From: Asterochloris sp. CNOR1
Lineage: Eukaryota; Chlorophyta; Trebouxiophyceae; Trebouxiales; Trebouxiaceae
Length of the DNA stretch: 64,000 bases
Assembly (NCBI GenBank): GCA_963969365.1
Contig: OZ017753.1
Span: 1,054,001 to 1,118,000, forward strand
Direction of reading: 5' to 3'
Part shown: piece after piece, positions 45,201 through 57,116 of the stretch
Position numbering within the stretch: position 1 is the stretch's first letter
Layout of the letters: every line of letters begins with the position of its first letter
Translations under genes and position numbers: made by a program
The notes under the pieces: generated by a model
Database searches by the model: none
Told to the model about the DNA's origin: nothing
The model's input: only the letters and a program-made list of their open reading frames with translations

Positions 45201-48200
45201 TAGCAGCCAGCCAGAAGAGGGTGACTCAAGCTGACCAGTTGCCCTGCTGCAGGTGCCTACAGTCAGCACCCTGTGTAAGAGAAACCAGCACACAGTGAAC
45301 AGCATCTCTGCTGCAGGTATCAATGGAGAGCAGCCTCCTGCTAAGAAGCGGGTGGTGTACACCAGCAAGAAGAAGCAGGCCCAGCCTTCTAAAAGGGAGG
45401 ACCCAATTGAGGCCGCTACCCAGGCTGAGGAGGCCACCCCTGAGGAGCAGCAGGGCGCTGAGGCACAGGCAGCGGCTGCCAGCAGCATTGCTGCTGCACA
45501 AGAGCAGGCTGAGGCTGCCAAGGCAGCTGCCCACGAGGAGCTCGCAGCCACTGCTGAGGTGATGGTCGTGAACTCGCTCCGTGTCCATTTGTTGAGGCTG
45601 TTATCTTGCCCTAGCAGCTGCTGGTGATGCGCTGCACACACTCTGTGAGCAGACCTTATACGGCCATCCTGTTGCCCTGCCCTTGTGTGGGGTACACTCT
45701 GGGGCCATGACAAACCCTGTGTTGAATGAGGTGTGCTGCCATGTTCCTGAACCTACATCGGGGTGGCCCTGTGATAGTCAGCAGTCCCTGCACCCCTCCA
45801 GTAAGCTGTTGGTGCACCTGCCACAGGGCTGCACTGTGGGTGTCAGCCATCCCTCCGATCCACCAGTGAGCTGTCTGAGCTGCCCCTGCAGGAGGCTGCT
45901 GCTGCACCTGCAGCTGAGGAGTCTGAAAGCGACGGTGCAGATGACTGGGAGGCGATGGACCTGGACTCTGTGCCCAAGCTTGGCAAGGCTACAGAGGAAG
46001 AGGTGAAGCGCAAGGTGAATGAAGGACTGGGCTTGATGTGCCAGATGTCAGGGGCCTTTGGCGTCTGTAGTGTTTGAAATCTGTTTGCAGAGAATGATGT
46101 GTAACCTAAGATGGACGCGCAATCATGGCCAGCCCCACTCTCTGCATTTGCTGTCAGCTCTTTTGCAATGACAATGCTGCACAACGTGCTGCCAAGGTGC
46201 AAGCTGCACAGAGCCATGCAGTGCCTTTGATGCTGCATCAGGGAGCTGTGCTGTAATCCACCCCGCGCCTGCTCCCTACAGGCAGAGGAGGAGAAGGCTG
46301 CAGCAGCGGCTGCCCAGGCTGCCAAGCACGCTGCTGCCAAGGAGGCTGCGGCCAAGAAGGCAGCTGCCAGCGCTGGGCCACCTGCCAAGAAGCCCAGGGC
46401 AGAGGCGGCAGCCAAGGCTGCTGCAGCTTCACATGAGGCATCAGAGGAGGAGTCTGATGAGGAGGTCAATGCTTGCCTGCTACCCCACCACATATGAGCA
46501 CTTTACAGACAGCTGCTTGCCTGCATCCAAGCAAGGTGGTCACTGCATGGCTGCTAGCGCTTAGCTGCATGCTGTAGCCTGAGGTTGGCAAACAACCCTA
46601 GAGTCAGTCTGACAACCCCCCAGCATAACCTGCTGCACAGAGCGGAGGAGAACCAGCCAGTATAGCAGGTCAGAGGAGGCAACAATACAACCACAGGCAC
46701 AAGACACTCGCCCTCTGCTCACCCCTGGTTTTGCACAACAAGGAGGAGGGTATATGATGCTCCTTACCTGACACTGACCTGTCCTGCTGCAGAGTGAGGA
46801 GGAAAGCAGCGAGTACAGCAGCTCTGAAGAGGACAGCGACAGCGACGCAGAGGCTGAGCGGAGACTCCAGGAGGCCAAGGACAAGAGGGAGGCGCGCCTC
46901 AAGGCTGCCATTGCTGCAGGGGACAAGTCCAACCTGCGGTCGCCCATCTGCTGCATCCTGGGGCATGTTGACACAGGTGGGCAAGGTCCTGAGCATGGCC
47001 AGTGCAGCTGCTGCTGCTGCTGAACAGATCTGATAAACCTGCTTGGGGCAGGATCCTGCGTGGCTGCTCACTTTGCGTCTGGGACTCAGCGCTGCACGCC
47101 AGACAGCACCCTGTCTATGTGTTCACACCCTTGTGGCACATATTCACCCTGCCCCTGCTTCCCCTGCAGGCAAAACCAAGATCCTGGACAACGTGCGGCG
47201 CACGAATGTCCAGGACGGGGAGGCAGGCGGCATCACGCAGCAGATTGGAGCGACCTACATTCCTGATGACGCCCTGACCAAGCGCACCAGCCCGCTGAGG
47301 CAGGCAGGGGAGATGCAGGACCTGCGCCTCCCCGGACTGCTCATCATCGACACCCCAGGTCGGTGCTTGAGTGCCTGCCGCTGGTGCACCACCGGGGGGC
47401 TCATGTCAGCTTGAACTTAGTGGTGGGTGGGGTGCAGGATATGCGCCTGCTGGGGCTTCTCCTCATTGTCACCCCAGGTCAGCACTGTAGTGGGTCTGGG
47501 GGCTGAGACTCCACCCCAAAAAGGCAAGATACGTGCAGCATCTGTGTCCTCCAGATTTTTTGGCTTCACAACTAGGGGGCGCTTTTCCAACACGAACTGA
47601 GGGGCAGGGGATGTGCCTGCCTTTGTGCCCGTGCGTGCTGCTCTTCATCAATACCCCAGGTCCACGTTGATGCATACCGACATGCACTGCAAGCAAAGCG
47701 AAGTGTTCCTGCTGCTCCTGTGTGGCATACACACCCCTTTGTCTTGGTTAACAGCAGATTTGGAGGTTGATCAGCTGCCTTGTGGGAGGATGCTGCGGCA
47801 TTTGCAGGATTGCATAGCCTGGCCAGGAGCTGACTCTTTGCTTAAATTGCCAGTAGTGCACGGTGACTCCCACAATTGACACTTGGATACATGCAGGCAA
47901 ATGCACAAGAGACTGCCACAGCCCCATCACTGAAGTGCTGGCGTGCAGGGCATGAGTCGTTCACCAACCTGAGGTCGAGAGGGTCCAGCCTCTGTGACAT
48001 TGCCATCCTGGTGGTGGACCTAATGCATGGGCTAGAGCAGCAGACAATTGAGTCCATCAACCTACTAAAGATGCGCAAGACGCCCTTCATTATTGCCCTG
48101 AACAAGGTGCGGACCGACAGCTGCCTATGACACACTCTCATGACCCATGCACAGGTGCTGCATGCCTAAAGGATGGGGCAGCAACAGCCTGGTAGCCCTC

Positions 48201-51200
48201 ACAAGCTCCTGACTGCCTATGCACACTGCTGTCTCTTAACACGCAAGCTCCCTGACATGCTCTAGCCTATCAGGTGTCCTTGCGATCAGCAGACCTTCCC
48301 TGTCAAGAGCCCACCTGAGCTGTGTCTTTGCGTCTCCTCATTGCTGGGGGGCAGCTTCTGCGCAGGATCCTCACCTGCCTCGTCCTTGACAGGAAGGTGC
48401 ACTCGCTTCATCCCAGCATGCTCCATTGCACTTCAGGGTTTGTGGGCTGCAGGTAGACCACTGGGTGGTGCACATCAATTTGCTTCCTCCAATTGCAGCC
48501 CTAAGGTGTACAGCTTGCGCTGCAGGTCGATCGTTTGTTTGATTGGAAGGTGCACACCGATGCGCCCATCCAGGTGTCTCTGGCCGGCCAGAAAGAGAAC
48601 GTGAGGCAGGAGTTTGACCGCCGCCTGAAGCAGTCAGTCCTGAACTTGAATGAGCAGGGGCTCAACGTGGAGCTGTACTGGAGGAACTCAGACCGGAGGA
48701 AGTATGTCAACATTGTGCCAACCAGCGCCATCACGGGCGAGGGCATCCCCGACATGCTGCAGCTGCTGGTGGACCTGACACAGGTGAGGCTTGACCCTCA
48801 AGCTGCAGGGGATGGCACAGCCTTGGCCACAACAGTTTCTTGAGAGACATGGCATGCTGCAGCTGCTCATGGACCTTGTGCAAGTGAGGCAGTGCACTGC
48901 TTGATCCTCAAGCAGGAGGGCAGGGCACAGCCGTTGCTAGAGCAGTTTGTCTAGAGGCAGGGCATGCTGGTGGACCTCATGCTGATGAGGGGCTATGGTT
49001 GACTGAGCTTGCATACAGCCTGCCGGCATCTCAAGGGCACTTCCAACATGCTGCCGGTAGGCTCCATGCAGGCAGAGAATTGCTCATGGCTTAGCTTGCA
49101 GCCAACCTGCTGGGTGCCTGCATGATGATGGGGTGCAACTGCACTGATCAGCCAGGGTCTGCCAACCCGTGCCTGAGCCTGACTCCAAGCCTGGACTGGG
49201 ACACCCTTGCACAGCCTGCCAGCCAGCAGGACCTGATGCAAGCTTGCAGCTGCTTTTGCTTGCATTCCTCTGAGCTACGGGTTGTTTGCCTGCAGAGCAT
49301 GATGGCGTCCCGCCTGATGTCCATCAGTGAGACCCAGTGCACTGTGCTGGAAGTGAAGGTCATTGAGGGCCTGGGCACCACAGTGGATGTGGTCCTGGTC
49401 AACGGCGTCCTGCACGAGGGCGACACAGTGGTGCTGTGTGGCATGGGAGGGTCCATCGTGACCCAGATCCGCTCCCTGCTGACTCCCCACCCCCTGAAGG
49501 TGCGTGGGCTTGGGGCAGCGACAGGTGTCGCAAGCTATGCTGAGATATTGCACGGGGGTTCCTTGTGTCCTGGATGTGTCGACTCTGAACCCCTTGAAGG
49601 TGCGTAGGCGTAGGCAAGGGCATGGGCATGGCTTGTGCGAGTCTCCATCTAAGATGTGCTGGGCGGGTGCTCAGATCAGGGTGCTGTGCAGCAGAGGGGG
49701 GTTGATCTGCCTACCAGTGCTTCATCTACTGCAGTGTAGGGCTTGGAGCAGGCGGCATCTGCTGCATTTAGAGGCTGGCGCCCTGTGCGTAACCTTACAC
49801 CAGATCTTTGCTGCTTGCTCATGCCCCACCCCAGGATATGCACAATCTATGACTGCAGTGCTGCACCAAATGGCTGCTGCCCTGCACATACCTGTGCTCC
49901 TCAGAGGTGAAGCTGTATGAGAGCCCAGCTGCTGAACTCTGTGATCCGCAAATGTAGCGAGGTGTTGAAGCAGCCCTATACGCACAAAGACTTGACTGGT
50001 GCGAACCACTATTCACAAGCACTGCACAGGATAGGCAGGCCCATCAACAAGCCATGCAGGGTAAATCGCTAGCACTTGCTCACACCCAATCCAATTTCCT
50101 GCAGGAGCTTAGGGTGCGTGGCTCGTACCTGCACCACAAGCAGATCAAGGCGGCGCAGGGCGTCAAGATCGCCGCCCCCGGCCTGGAGCATGCTGTGGCT
50201 GGCACCCAGATGCTGATCGTGGGCCCCGATGATGATGTGGACGCCCTCAAGGATGAAGCCATGGAGGACATGCAGGACATCTTCAGCTCAGTGGACCGCT
50301 CAGGTGGGAATCTGGGCTTGTGCTGTCTATTGGTGCTGCACGCTGCTCTCACTGCGGCAGCTCTGTGGAGGACATCAGTAGCTCAGTGGACCGCTTGGGT
50401 GAGGGTGGCAACGGCATGGGTTGCCATGGATGAGGCAGGATCATGAGTGTGACGGGCTTACATCCAGGATGTCCTAGCCTCAATCGATTACTGAGGTGAG
50501 GCTTGGTATCTCCTCTTTTGCTGGGGTCAGGCAGCTCTTGGGTGCGATGCACCGTTGTCCACCCGGAGGACGTGCAGGATGCCTTCAGCTCAGTGGACTG
50601 CTGAGGTGAGCAGGGTTTGCCAGGATCAGGCACCTGCAAGTGTGAGGCGTGCGTGTCCACCAGCTGGGGAAACTGCTCTCTACTGTGTGTCTGGAACAGG
50701 CTGCTTTGCACTCCTGTCTGCTGTGGAGGCGTAGCAGGACATCTGTAGCTCCCGTGACCACTCTAAGTGGTGGACTGCAGGACCCCCTCAGGGCCTTTCT
50801 TGTTGATGCTGGGGATGCGTGCTGCTGTGGGGCAGACTGTCCCCAATGCTACAATGTGCGCTACAACGTTCTGGTGCTCAGTACGCCTGGCTGCCAAGCA
50901 CTCCCGAGAGGGCTTCCTGCCAGGGCCTGCTGCAGAGTGTTGGACTTGGGCCCTTGGCTTCCCAACAGCTGCATGCCTTTGCCCTGCCTCTGCAAGCACA
51001 GCCGTCTGTGGGGCTCCTAACATGTGCTCATTCCACAGCGCCCTGTGCTGGTGCACAATGAGGCACCACTACCTGATATGCCTGCTGTGCACAGCAACTT
51101 TAAGTCGCCTATCTGTGTCCTGCAGGAGAGGGGGTGTGTGTGCAAGCATCCACTTTGGGCTCTCTAGAGGCGCTGCTGGAGTTCCTGCGCTCTCCTGCCG

Positions 51201-53117
51201 TGAAGATCCCCGTGTCGGGCATCAGCATTGGCCCCATCCACAAGCGCGATATCATGCGCGCCAATGTGATGATGGAGAAGGTCAGTCTACAAGGGACCTT
51301 CAACAGCCTTGCTATGTGCTGCCTGCTGCAGCCTGGAACAGGTGCTGTGACATCTACAGCAGGCTCCTCTGCACTGTCTGCCTTACGAGGTCTGCTCAGG
51401 CTGGTTGCCTCAACAGGCATGCACGGCACGAGCACCACATCTCTAGCTCTGTCTGTCTGGTGCCGGTGCAGGGCACCAAGAAGTATGCATGCTTGCTGGC
51501 CTTTGATGTCCCCGTCACAAAGGAGGCGCGTGAAATGGCAGAGTCCCTGGGCGTCCGCATCTTCACGGCTGATATCATCTACCACCTGTTTGACCAATTT
51601 ACAGCCTACCTGGAGGAGGTGACCTCAACACAGAAACAGGGCAGACAGTTTACCTCAGATCTGTGCTGGTGTGCGGCAGGGTGTGCAGCAGGGCATGGAT
51701 GTGAATGACAGGCAGCCTGCTGCCTGGAAGATGTTGGTGCGCCTGGGCTGGCTGAGCTGTGACCGGCAGACCTCTTTTGGGCAGGACCTTTGCTTCACAG
51801 CTCAGGTGCCCACTAGCCTCAGATAAGGACTGGCAGCTGTTGTTGAACATGGCAGGTCAGGGCTGCGCTGCAGGCTGTGCTTGGGATGGGCCACCCCTGC
51901 TGAAGGCAGCTGCGCTGTTCTGGCAACTCGTTGAACCTGGGTTTTGACCTTTGAAAGCGTTGGTCACAATGTAGAAGCAGGCTGGCTTGAGCTTGCAGCC
52001 GCCATGCATGGCCTCACAAGCCACTTCTGTTTTACAGGTCAAGGTGGAGGAGCAGGCAGCAGCCAAGTTTGACGCTGTCTTCCCCTGCATCCTGCGCATC
52101 CTGCCCAACTGTGTGTTCAACACCAAGGACCCCATCGTGGTGGGGGTAGACATCGAGGAGGGCATTGCCAAGGTGAGGATCGCTGCTCAGGGGTCTCTTG
52201 CCGCTTGCTGTCGGCCTGGTGATGCAGCGCGTGCTTGATGCTGCAGCGCTGACTGAGATCAATTCTTTGAGATTGCCTACGCCATCCCTCTGAACTAGTG
52301 CCCAGCTGGCTCCACAACTCAAGCAAAGGCAGCTGTTGATGAGGCAAGCTGGGGGCATGCGCCTGCGGTCCAAAAGGCTGGTGGAAGATCCCAGAGCTCA
52401 ACTGCTTCACTTGGGCTGGGGCAGGGCTGCTGCTTGTTTTCACGGTCAAGGCTGAAGTTTGCATGGCTGCAAGCTGCCAGAGGTGCACGTCACTTGTGCC
52501 GTAGTAGTGAGCAGTGGCGGGCGCACACTGTGCCCATGCTCGACTGCAGACTGTCAGGGCTGACAGGTGCAGCGTGGCACGTCAGCTGACAGGAACTCGC
52601 TGTGCCTGGGTCCTGCAGGTGGGCACTCCGCTGTGCATACCGTCCAAGGGTGGCATGGACATCGGGCGCATTGCCAGCATTGAGCAGGACCACAAGGCTG
52701 TTGACTCCGCCAAGGCCGGCAAGTCTGTGGCTATGAAGATTGAGCCCAGCAATGCCACCGAGGCCAGCAGGCTGTATGGGCGCCACTTTGACCACAAGGT
52801 GACCATGTCCCGCTGATCGCTTTGCAGGGCGTGAAGTGGCTTCAGAAGCCTGCAGCTGCTGCAGATGACTGTTGTGCATGACTTGTGGCTCTGCGCTTGT
52901 AGCAGCTTGCCCGAGATGCCAGAGGCTCGGGTGCAACCTGCCGCCTTGCAGTGCATATGACCTCGGCTGAAAGCTCTGTGCGCTGCCTCAGGACCTGCTT
53001 GTCAGCCGCATCAGCCGCAAGTCCATCAACCTGCTGAAGGAGCACTTCAAGCAGGACATGAGCAAGGATGATTGGCGGTTGGTGGTGAAGCTCAAGGGCG
53101 TCTTCAGAATAGACTGA
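39260..53117 (+). CDS. EIF5B: Eukaryotic translation initiation factor 5B (eIF5B)
   Basis: GTPase that joins the 60S subunit to the 48S complex; orthologue of bacterial IF2. Complete, about 1,520 aa, 24 exons: 39260-39593, 39954-40228, about 40795-40916, 41277-41526, 41848-42144, 42309-42470, 42847-43076, 43498-43611, 43898-43993, 44444-44651, 45317-45558, 45892-46014, 46282-46464, 46793-46976, 47170-47358, 47949-48106, 48526-48783, 49296-49499, 50105-50303, 51126-51280, 51472-51618, 52038-52172, 52619-52798, 52992-53117. The N-terminal half alternates acidic and Lys-rich blocks ([18 protein letters not shown] first). G motifs: G1 GHVDTGKT (split by an intron), [11 protein letters not shown]3 DTPGHESF, G4 NKVD, G5 SAITGEG. 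Domain IV ends LKGVFRID. The acceptor of exon 3 is uncertain. Many introns contain decayed exon-edge copies. Confidence 0.97.
40262..40320 (+). repeat. Decayed copy of the 3' edge of eIF5B exon 2
   Basis: GAATGGCCAAGAGGGTGCGA with flanking CCAAGTCTGG and GGCTGCT mirrors the used edge GGCAAGGCCAAGAAG|GTGAGG and its flanks about 90 bp upstream. Confidence 0.55.
43141..43190 (+). repeat. Decayed copy of the 3' edge of eIF5B exon 7
   Basis: GCTGGGGAGGGTGAAGGCCT, then GAAGACTGGCACG|GTGAGGG, repeats the used GCTGGGGAGGGTGATGAGCC, then GAGGACGGCAAG|GTGAGGG, about 98 bp downstream. Confidence 0.75.
47432..47668 (+). repeat. Two decayed copies of the switch-II exon 3' edge (eIF5B exon 15)
   Basis: The used edge encodes LLIIDTPG and ends GACACCCCAG|GTCGG. 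About 47432-47482 retains TGCAGGATATGCGCCTGCTG and CACCCCAGGTCAG. About 47605-47664 retains GATGTGCCTGCC and TCATCAATACCCCAGGTCCA. Donor-like sites survive, but neither copy is preceded by the rest of the exon. Confidence 0.75.
48840..48995 (+). repeat. Decayed copies of the 3' edge of eIF5B exon 17 plus the intron start
   Basis: GACATGCTGCAGCTGCTGGT...CAG|GTGAGG at 48751-48789 recurs about 97 bp later as GGCATGCTGCAGCTGCTCAT...CAAGTGAGG. The following intron sequence (ATCCTCAAGC, GGCACAGCC) is also repeated. A shorter third copy, GGCATGCTGGTGGACCTCAT, lies at about 48961. The repeat unit therefore spans both sides of the splice site. Confidence 0.8.
49570..49615 (+). repeat. Decayed copy of the 3' edge of eIF5B exon 18
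   Basis: CTCTGAACCCCTTGAAGGTG followed by CGTAGGCGTAGG echoes the used edge CCCCACCCCCTGAAG|GTGCGT and the following GGGCTTGGGG. Confidence 0.5.
50360..50770 (+). repeat. Three decayed copies of the 3' edge of eIF5B exon 19
   Basis: The used edge is CTTCAGCTCAGTGGACCGCT followed by CAG|GTGGG. Copies: about 50366-50405 (GTAGCTCAGTGGACCGCTTG, GGTGAGG), about 50562-50610 (GGAGGACGTGCAGGATGCCT, CAGTGGACTGCTGAGGTGAG) and about 50722-50770 (GGACATCTGTAGCTCCCGTG). They show increasing decay and no link to upstream exon sequence. Confidence 0.8.
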
Positions 53118-54649
53118 GCGGAATACCTATTCATTTACTAGACTAGTGTATCCAGCCCACTTGCAGCGTTTTTATGAATCGTGTGTGCTGATCTCTGAAC
53201 TGTCCCTCTGCCTGTCTGAAGATTTCATGTTTGGTTGCCACAAGCTTTGCCTTTGAGGACTCTGATCAGCAGAGTTCTCTCCTGTTGAAGAAGTCCCCAT
53301 TCATCTGCAGCAATGGCTCGTCTCCAGAACAGCAAAGGGTCGTGCCAGGCAAGCAAGCAAGATCTTGCAGCAGTTGACCAGCTCTCCAAGGGCCGGCATG
53401 GCACTCTTTGTGTGTCCTGTGCCAGCACCTGATGACATACTGATTGTTGCTCAGGCTGTGGTGTCACGGTCCACGAGGAGCTTAATGCAGATGAGAGATG
53501 GCAGGCCCGATTGCGGCAGCACAGCAAGATGCTAGTCACCAGCTGAGACCAATCTGAACTGTGTCAGGTGTTGCAGCCATCCTGCCCCTGTTGGGCAGGG
53601 GCAATACTCTATCAACACCTGTGCGAGTTTCAGACTATAAGCTTGTGAAGGTATTCAGATGAGGCCTGCTCCTGTTCAAAAGGGGCCAGCACTCTGGCTG
53701 TTCAAAATGTGGATGGCACTGGCAGACTGGGAAATGCAAGCGTGGTTGACCACACCCTGTCTAAGCTAGGCTGGCTTTGCAGGGGCGAGGCAGGAGAAAC
53801 CATGTGTTGGTAACAGGGGTACTAAGAGAGCCACAAGAGCAGTTGCTTTGCAGCTTTGGCCATGTAAAAGGGAGGGGAAGCCCACAGGTTGATGTGCCTG
53901 TTCACATGGATGCCTAACAGTTTGAACAACTCTTGTGCATGCAGACCCCGCACACCCTACACCATGTCCAGCAGCGCACCAGCAAACACATCAGTCCACA
54001 GGCCTTGTGCCTCCAATATGCCTTTTAAAATGGTCTACTATTTGTCGCGCACGGCTGCATCTGTCTCTGCGCGGCCTGACAGGGCTGGCCCATGCTGCAG
54101 GGCCAGGACATCACATGTGCTGCTGGCAGGCCTTCCCAGGATGTGCAGAGCTGATTCTCATTGACATGGTGACTGGACGCTGATGGTTAGGACTGCCTGA
54201 ACTGAAACTGTGTTGATATGTAAGACCGGTCAGGACTGAAACTGTGCTGTAAGACTTCCTCTTTCCTGCCTGTGTGAGACAGAGATGATTTGCAGTCGAC
54301 AACAACCGACGTGAACATTCCTGAATCGTTCATGAATTTCCGTTAGACCTTTAGCAGGGCCGTTTGACCACAGCCTGCCGACGGAACAGTGCGAAGTAAG
54401 ATGCAGGTTGCCCAGCTGCACCAGCATGCGCAGGGCCTGGCGCGTCCCCTGCAACTGGCAGGACATCTGGAGGTGCGCAACATCTCAACATGTCTGCACT
54501 ATGGTCTATGGTTGCCTGTCAGCAGACAGAGCAGACACATTGGTGATGAGGCCAAACCTTCAGCGCAAGTGCTGCAGGACTTCACTCTGAGCAGCAGTGG
54601 GGAACACTCCTGCGACCTCTTCCATCCCGCCCAGCCCCAGCCTTCCAGC
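53118..54649. other. Intergenic region downstream of eIF5B
   Basis: About 1.5 kb without a convincing exon on either strand. It holds the eIF5B 3' UTR, a short hairpin at 53583-53603 and a weak direct repeat around 54196-54256 (ACTGAAACTGTG twice). The last few hundred bases are probably promoter and 5' UTR of the coiled-coil gene. Confidence 0.45.
53583..53603. repeat. Perfect 8-bp hairpin
   Basis: TGCCCCTG, loop TTGGG, then CAGGGGCA, about 465 bp past the eIF5B stop. It could lie in the 3' UTR or between genes. A role in transcript ending or stability is possible but unsupported. Confidence 0.5.
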
Positions 54650-56833
54650 ATGGACCAGCTGAATGTGGCAGCCATTGTGGCTCAGGCGCAGCACCTGCAG
54701 GGCTGGTGTGCACAGCTGGAGCTGCAGCTGCAGGGCAAAGACATTGGTGCGTCGTCAGTTGCCAGCCCTCCTGCATAATGTTCACACTGTGGCTTCTCTG
54801 CCCTGGGGTGTTGATCTGATGCCACCTGCCTGGCAGCACCAAGCTGTGCGCGATGTCCATCTGGGCCAGGTAGAGGTGGCATCTGCCCAGCTGCAAACAC
54901 AGCTGTAATCAATGCTGGCAGCACCCGTCTGTGAAAGTGGTGCTGGCCGTGCAGTTTGACGAGAAGGCATCAGCAGCAGAGAGGGCACCAGCAGCAGGGA
55001 GGGCATCAGCACTGAACACTACCCACCTCAAATGGCTTTGGGCCACAACTAGCTCCGACACAGGGTGTTACTCTGATGCATGCAGAAGTCAGGTTGCTAG
55101 CAGCACATCTCCCCAAACGCTGTTGCCTGTGAGTGATTACTGCCAGGTGTGCTCTCCTGCACTGCACACAGTGTCAGGGGCCAAGCAGGTCTCACTCTGT
55201 GTGTGCAGAGGTGCACAATCTGCTTCAGCGCAATGACCGTCTGGTGAATGAGGTGCACAAGTCCATCAGCGCCAAGAACTTGTCTGACCAGAAGATGCGC
55301 ACAAAGCTGCTGAAGGCAGAGTCGCAGGCGCACACCCAGGTGAGCCATGTGTGCTGGTCTCACACTATGTGCCATGTTGCACACGCATGCAACACTACAG
55401 CACCCAAGCAGGGCTGAGGCCTCTTGCTTGCAAGTGAATGTGGGAATCGTAGCCAGTTCCGGCTGCTGCAAGCAAAAAGCGCTTAGGCAGTGAGATTTGG
55501 TGATGAGCACCAACATGTGGCGACGGCACAAAACCTGCCTGCACCCTGACTCCTGGGGCTGCACAGCCACAGGCAGCCTTCAGCCTACAGCGCCCCATAT
55601 GATGTGAGCAAGGGTCTTTGCAAGCTACTGGCCTTGGGTGCGGCAGCCTGGCGCCTACCTGCACCGGCATGCTGGACATTTGCAGCTGCAGGTGGGGAGA
55701 TCTGAGGATGCAACGCAGTTGACCTGGTGCTGTGGCAGGCACGCAATGCAGCGCTGCAATGGCATGCCTGTCGTGACTGATAGTTCTGCAGGCCTCTGCT
55801 GCAGACCGGTGGGTTGTCTTGCTGCATGAGAGGCATGGCTGTCTAGCTGCCAGTGCTTCGCTGCAGGTCTGCCCGAGGAGGTGCATGCCTGCCAGCAGAA
55901 GGCTGGCCTGTCAATCTGCTGAAACATGTGCTGTTCCCGCTGCAGGTGAGTGGAGTGTCAGAGGAGCTGCGTGCCTGCCACCAGAAGTTGAGGGGCCTGG
56001 ACAGCAGCCTGCAGCAGGCGCTGCGAGATGCAGGTGGGCACAGCCGCTACTCCTGCAAGGTGGACTGCAGGGTGAATGGCCTGAGCAATGCAGGGCTGGC
56101 CCGCAAGGGCCGCTGCCTGCCGAGACAGGGGCTCCCCAGAATCTGTGAGCCACAGTGAGGGACAGCGGCTGCTCGCCAATGGTTCGAGCTCTGCACATGG
56201 CGCTCAGGGCTTGGGACAGAGCGTCTGTGGACAGGGCTGGCAGCAAGCAGGCCTCTGGCCACCAAGACGCCCGCACACTCAACGTCTGCTTGTCCACTTG
56301 CAGTGCTCTGCGCCCCTGACTCGACCAAAAATTAAAATTCACAAAAGACAATGTCAGCCCCTGGCCTGTAGGGACTGCTGTTGCCAAGGCCAACAATGCA
56401 GAGAGGAGGCTGGCAGCATCCGAGCAAGGCGGCGCCCAGCTTCAAATGGAGAATGCACGGCTGCGCCAGGCGCTGGGGGACAAGACTGCGCTGCTGAAGA
56501 CTATTTCTGAGGTCAGCACAGTGCTTTCGGGGGCGCAGCGCATGTTGCTGAAGCATGTCCAGTACCATGAGGGCATCTTCATGGCGTGTCCTGTCGGACT
56601 GCTTACAGTCGCACATGCCCTGCCTCCATTCACACTGCCTGACTGAGGTCAGCCCACAACCCTTTCATGCACTCAGGACAAGCTGCCCACAACTTGAGCT
56701 TGCACAAGCTTTTGCCTGACAGCAACCTCATGTGTTAGCAATGCAGGCACTGCAGGTGCAGATGAGGCTGAGCTCTAGCAGCGAACAGCAGCTCGCACCC
56801 TTGGCAGCTGCAGCCTCCCAGCAGTGTCAGTGA
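54650..56833 (+). CDS. Small coiled-coil protein, unknown family
   Basis: Five exons with matching phases: 54650-54746 (starts MDQLNVAAIVAQAQHLQ), 55209-55339 (EVHNLLQRNDRLVNEVHKSI), 55946-56033 (VSGVSEELRACHQKLRGLDS), 56372-56511 (AKANNAERRLAASEQGGAQL, then ENARLRQALGDKTALLKTIS) and 56747-56833 (ALQVQMRLSSSSEQQLAP, stop TGA). About 180 residues, almost entirely heptad-type helix rich in Leu, Gln, Glu, Lys and Ala, with no globular domain. I cannot name a family. It lies in tandem upstream of the ciliary gene CFAP251, so a centriolar or axonemal role is possible; that rests only on neighbourhood. The start was chosen as the first ATG before the helix with an in-phase donor. Confidence 0.7.
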
Positions 56834-57116
56834 CAACATTGCAGTTCAGCAACAGCCACCAAGCACGCCACATGAATCCCACCCTGTAGCCTTCCAGACT
56901 CGGCTACACCCATGCAGCACTGAGTCCTTTTGATGTCCCACCTCTCTGGCCAGACACAGAGAGGGGCACAGGCCCTGGTCAATCCAGTGAAAGCATCTGG
57001 CACGTGCAATCTTTTGGGCCCAGATTCTCAGCATGCAGAGCAGCACAGACGCCCTCAGCCTTCAGACATTCCCCAGGCCATGCTTATGCCAGCAGGTGAT
57101 GCACACAACAGCAAAC

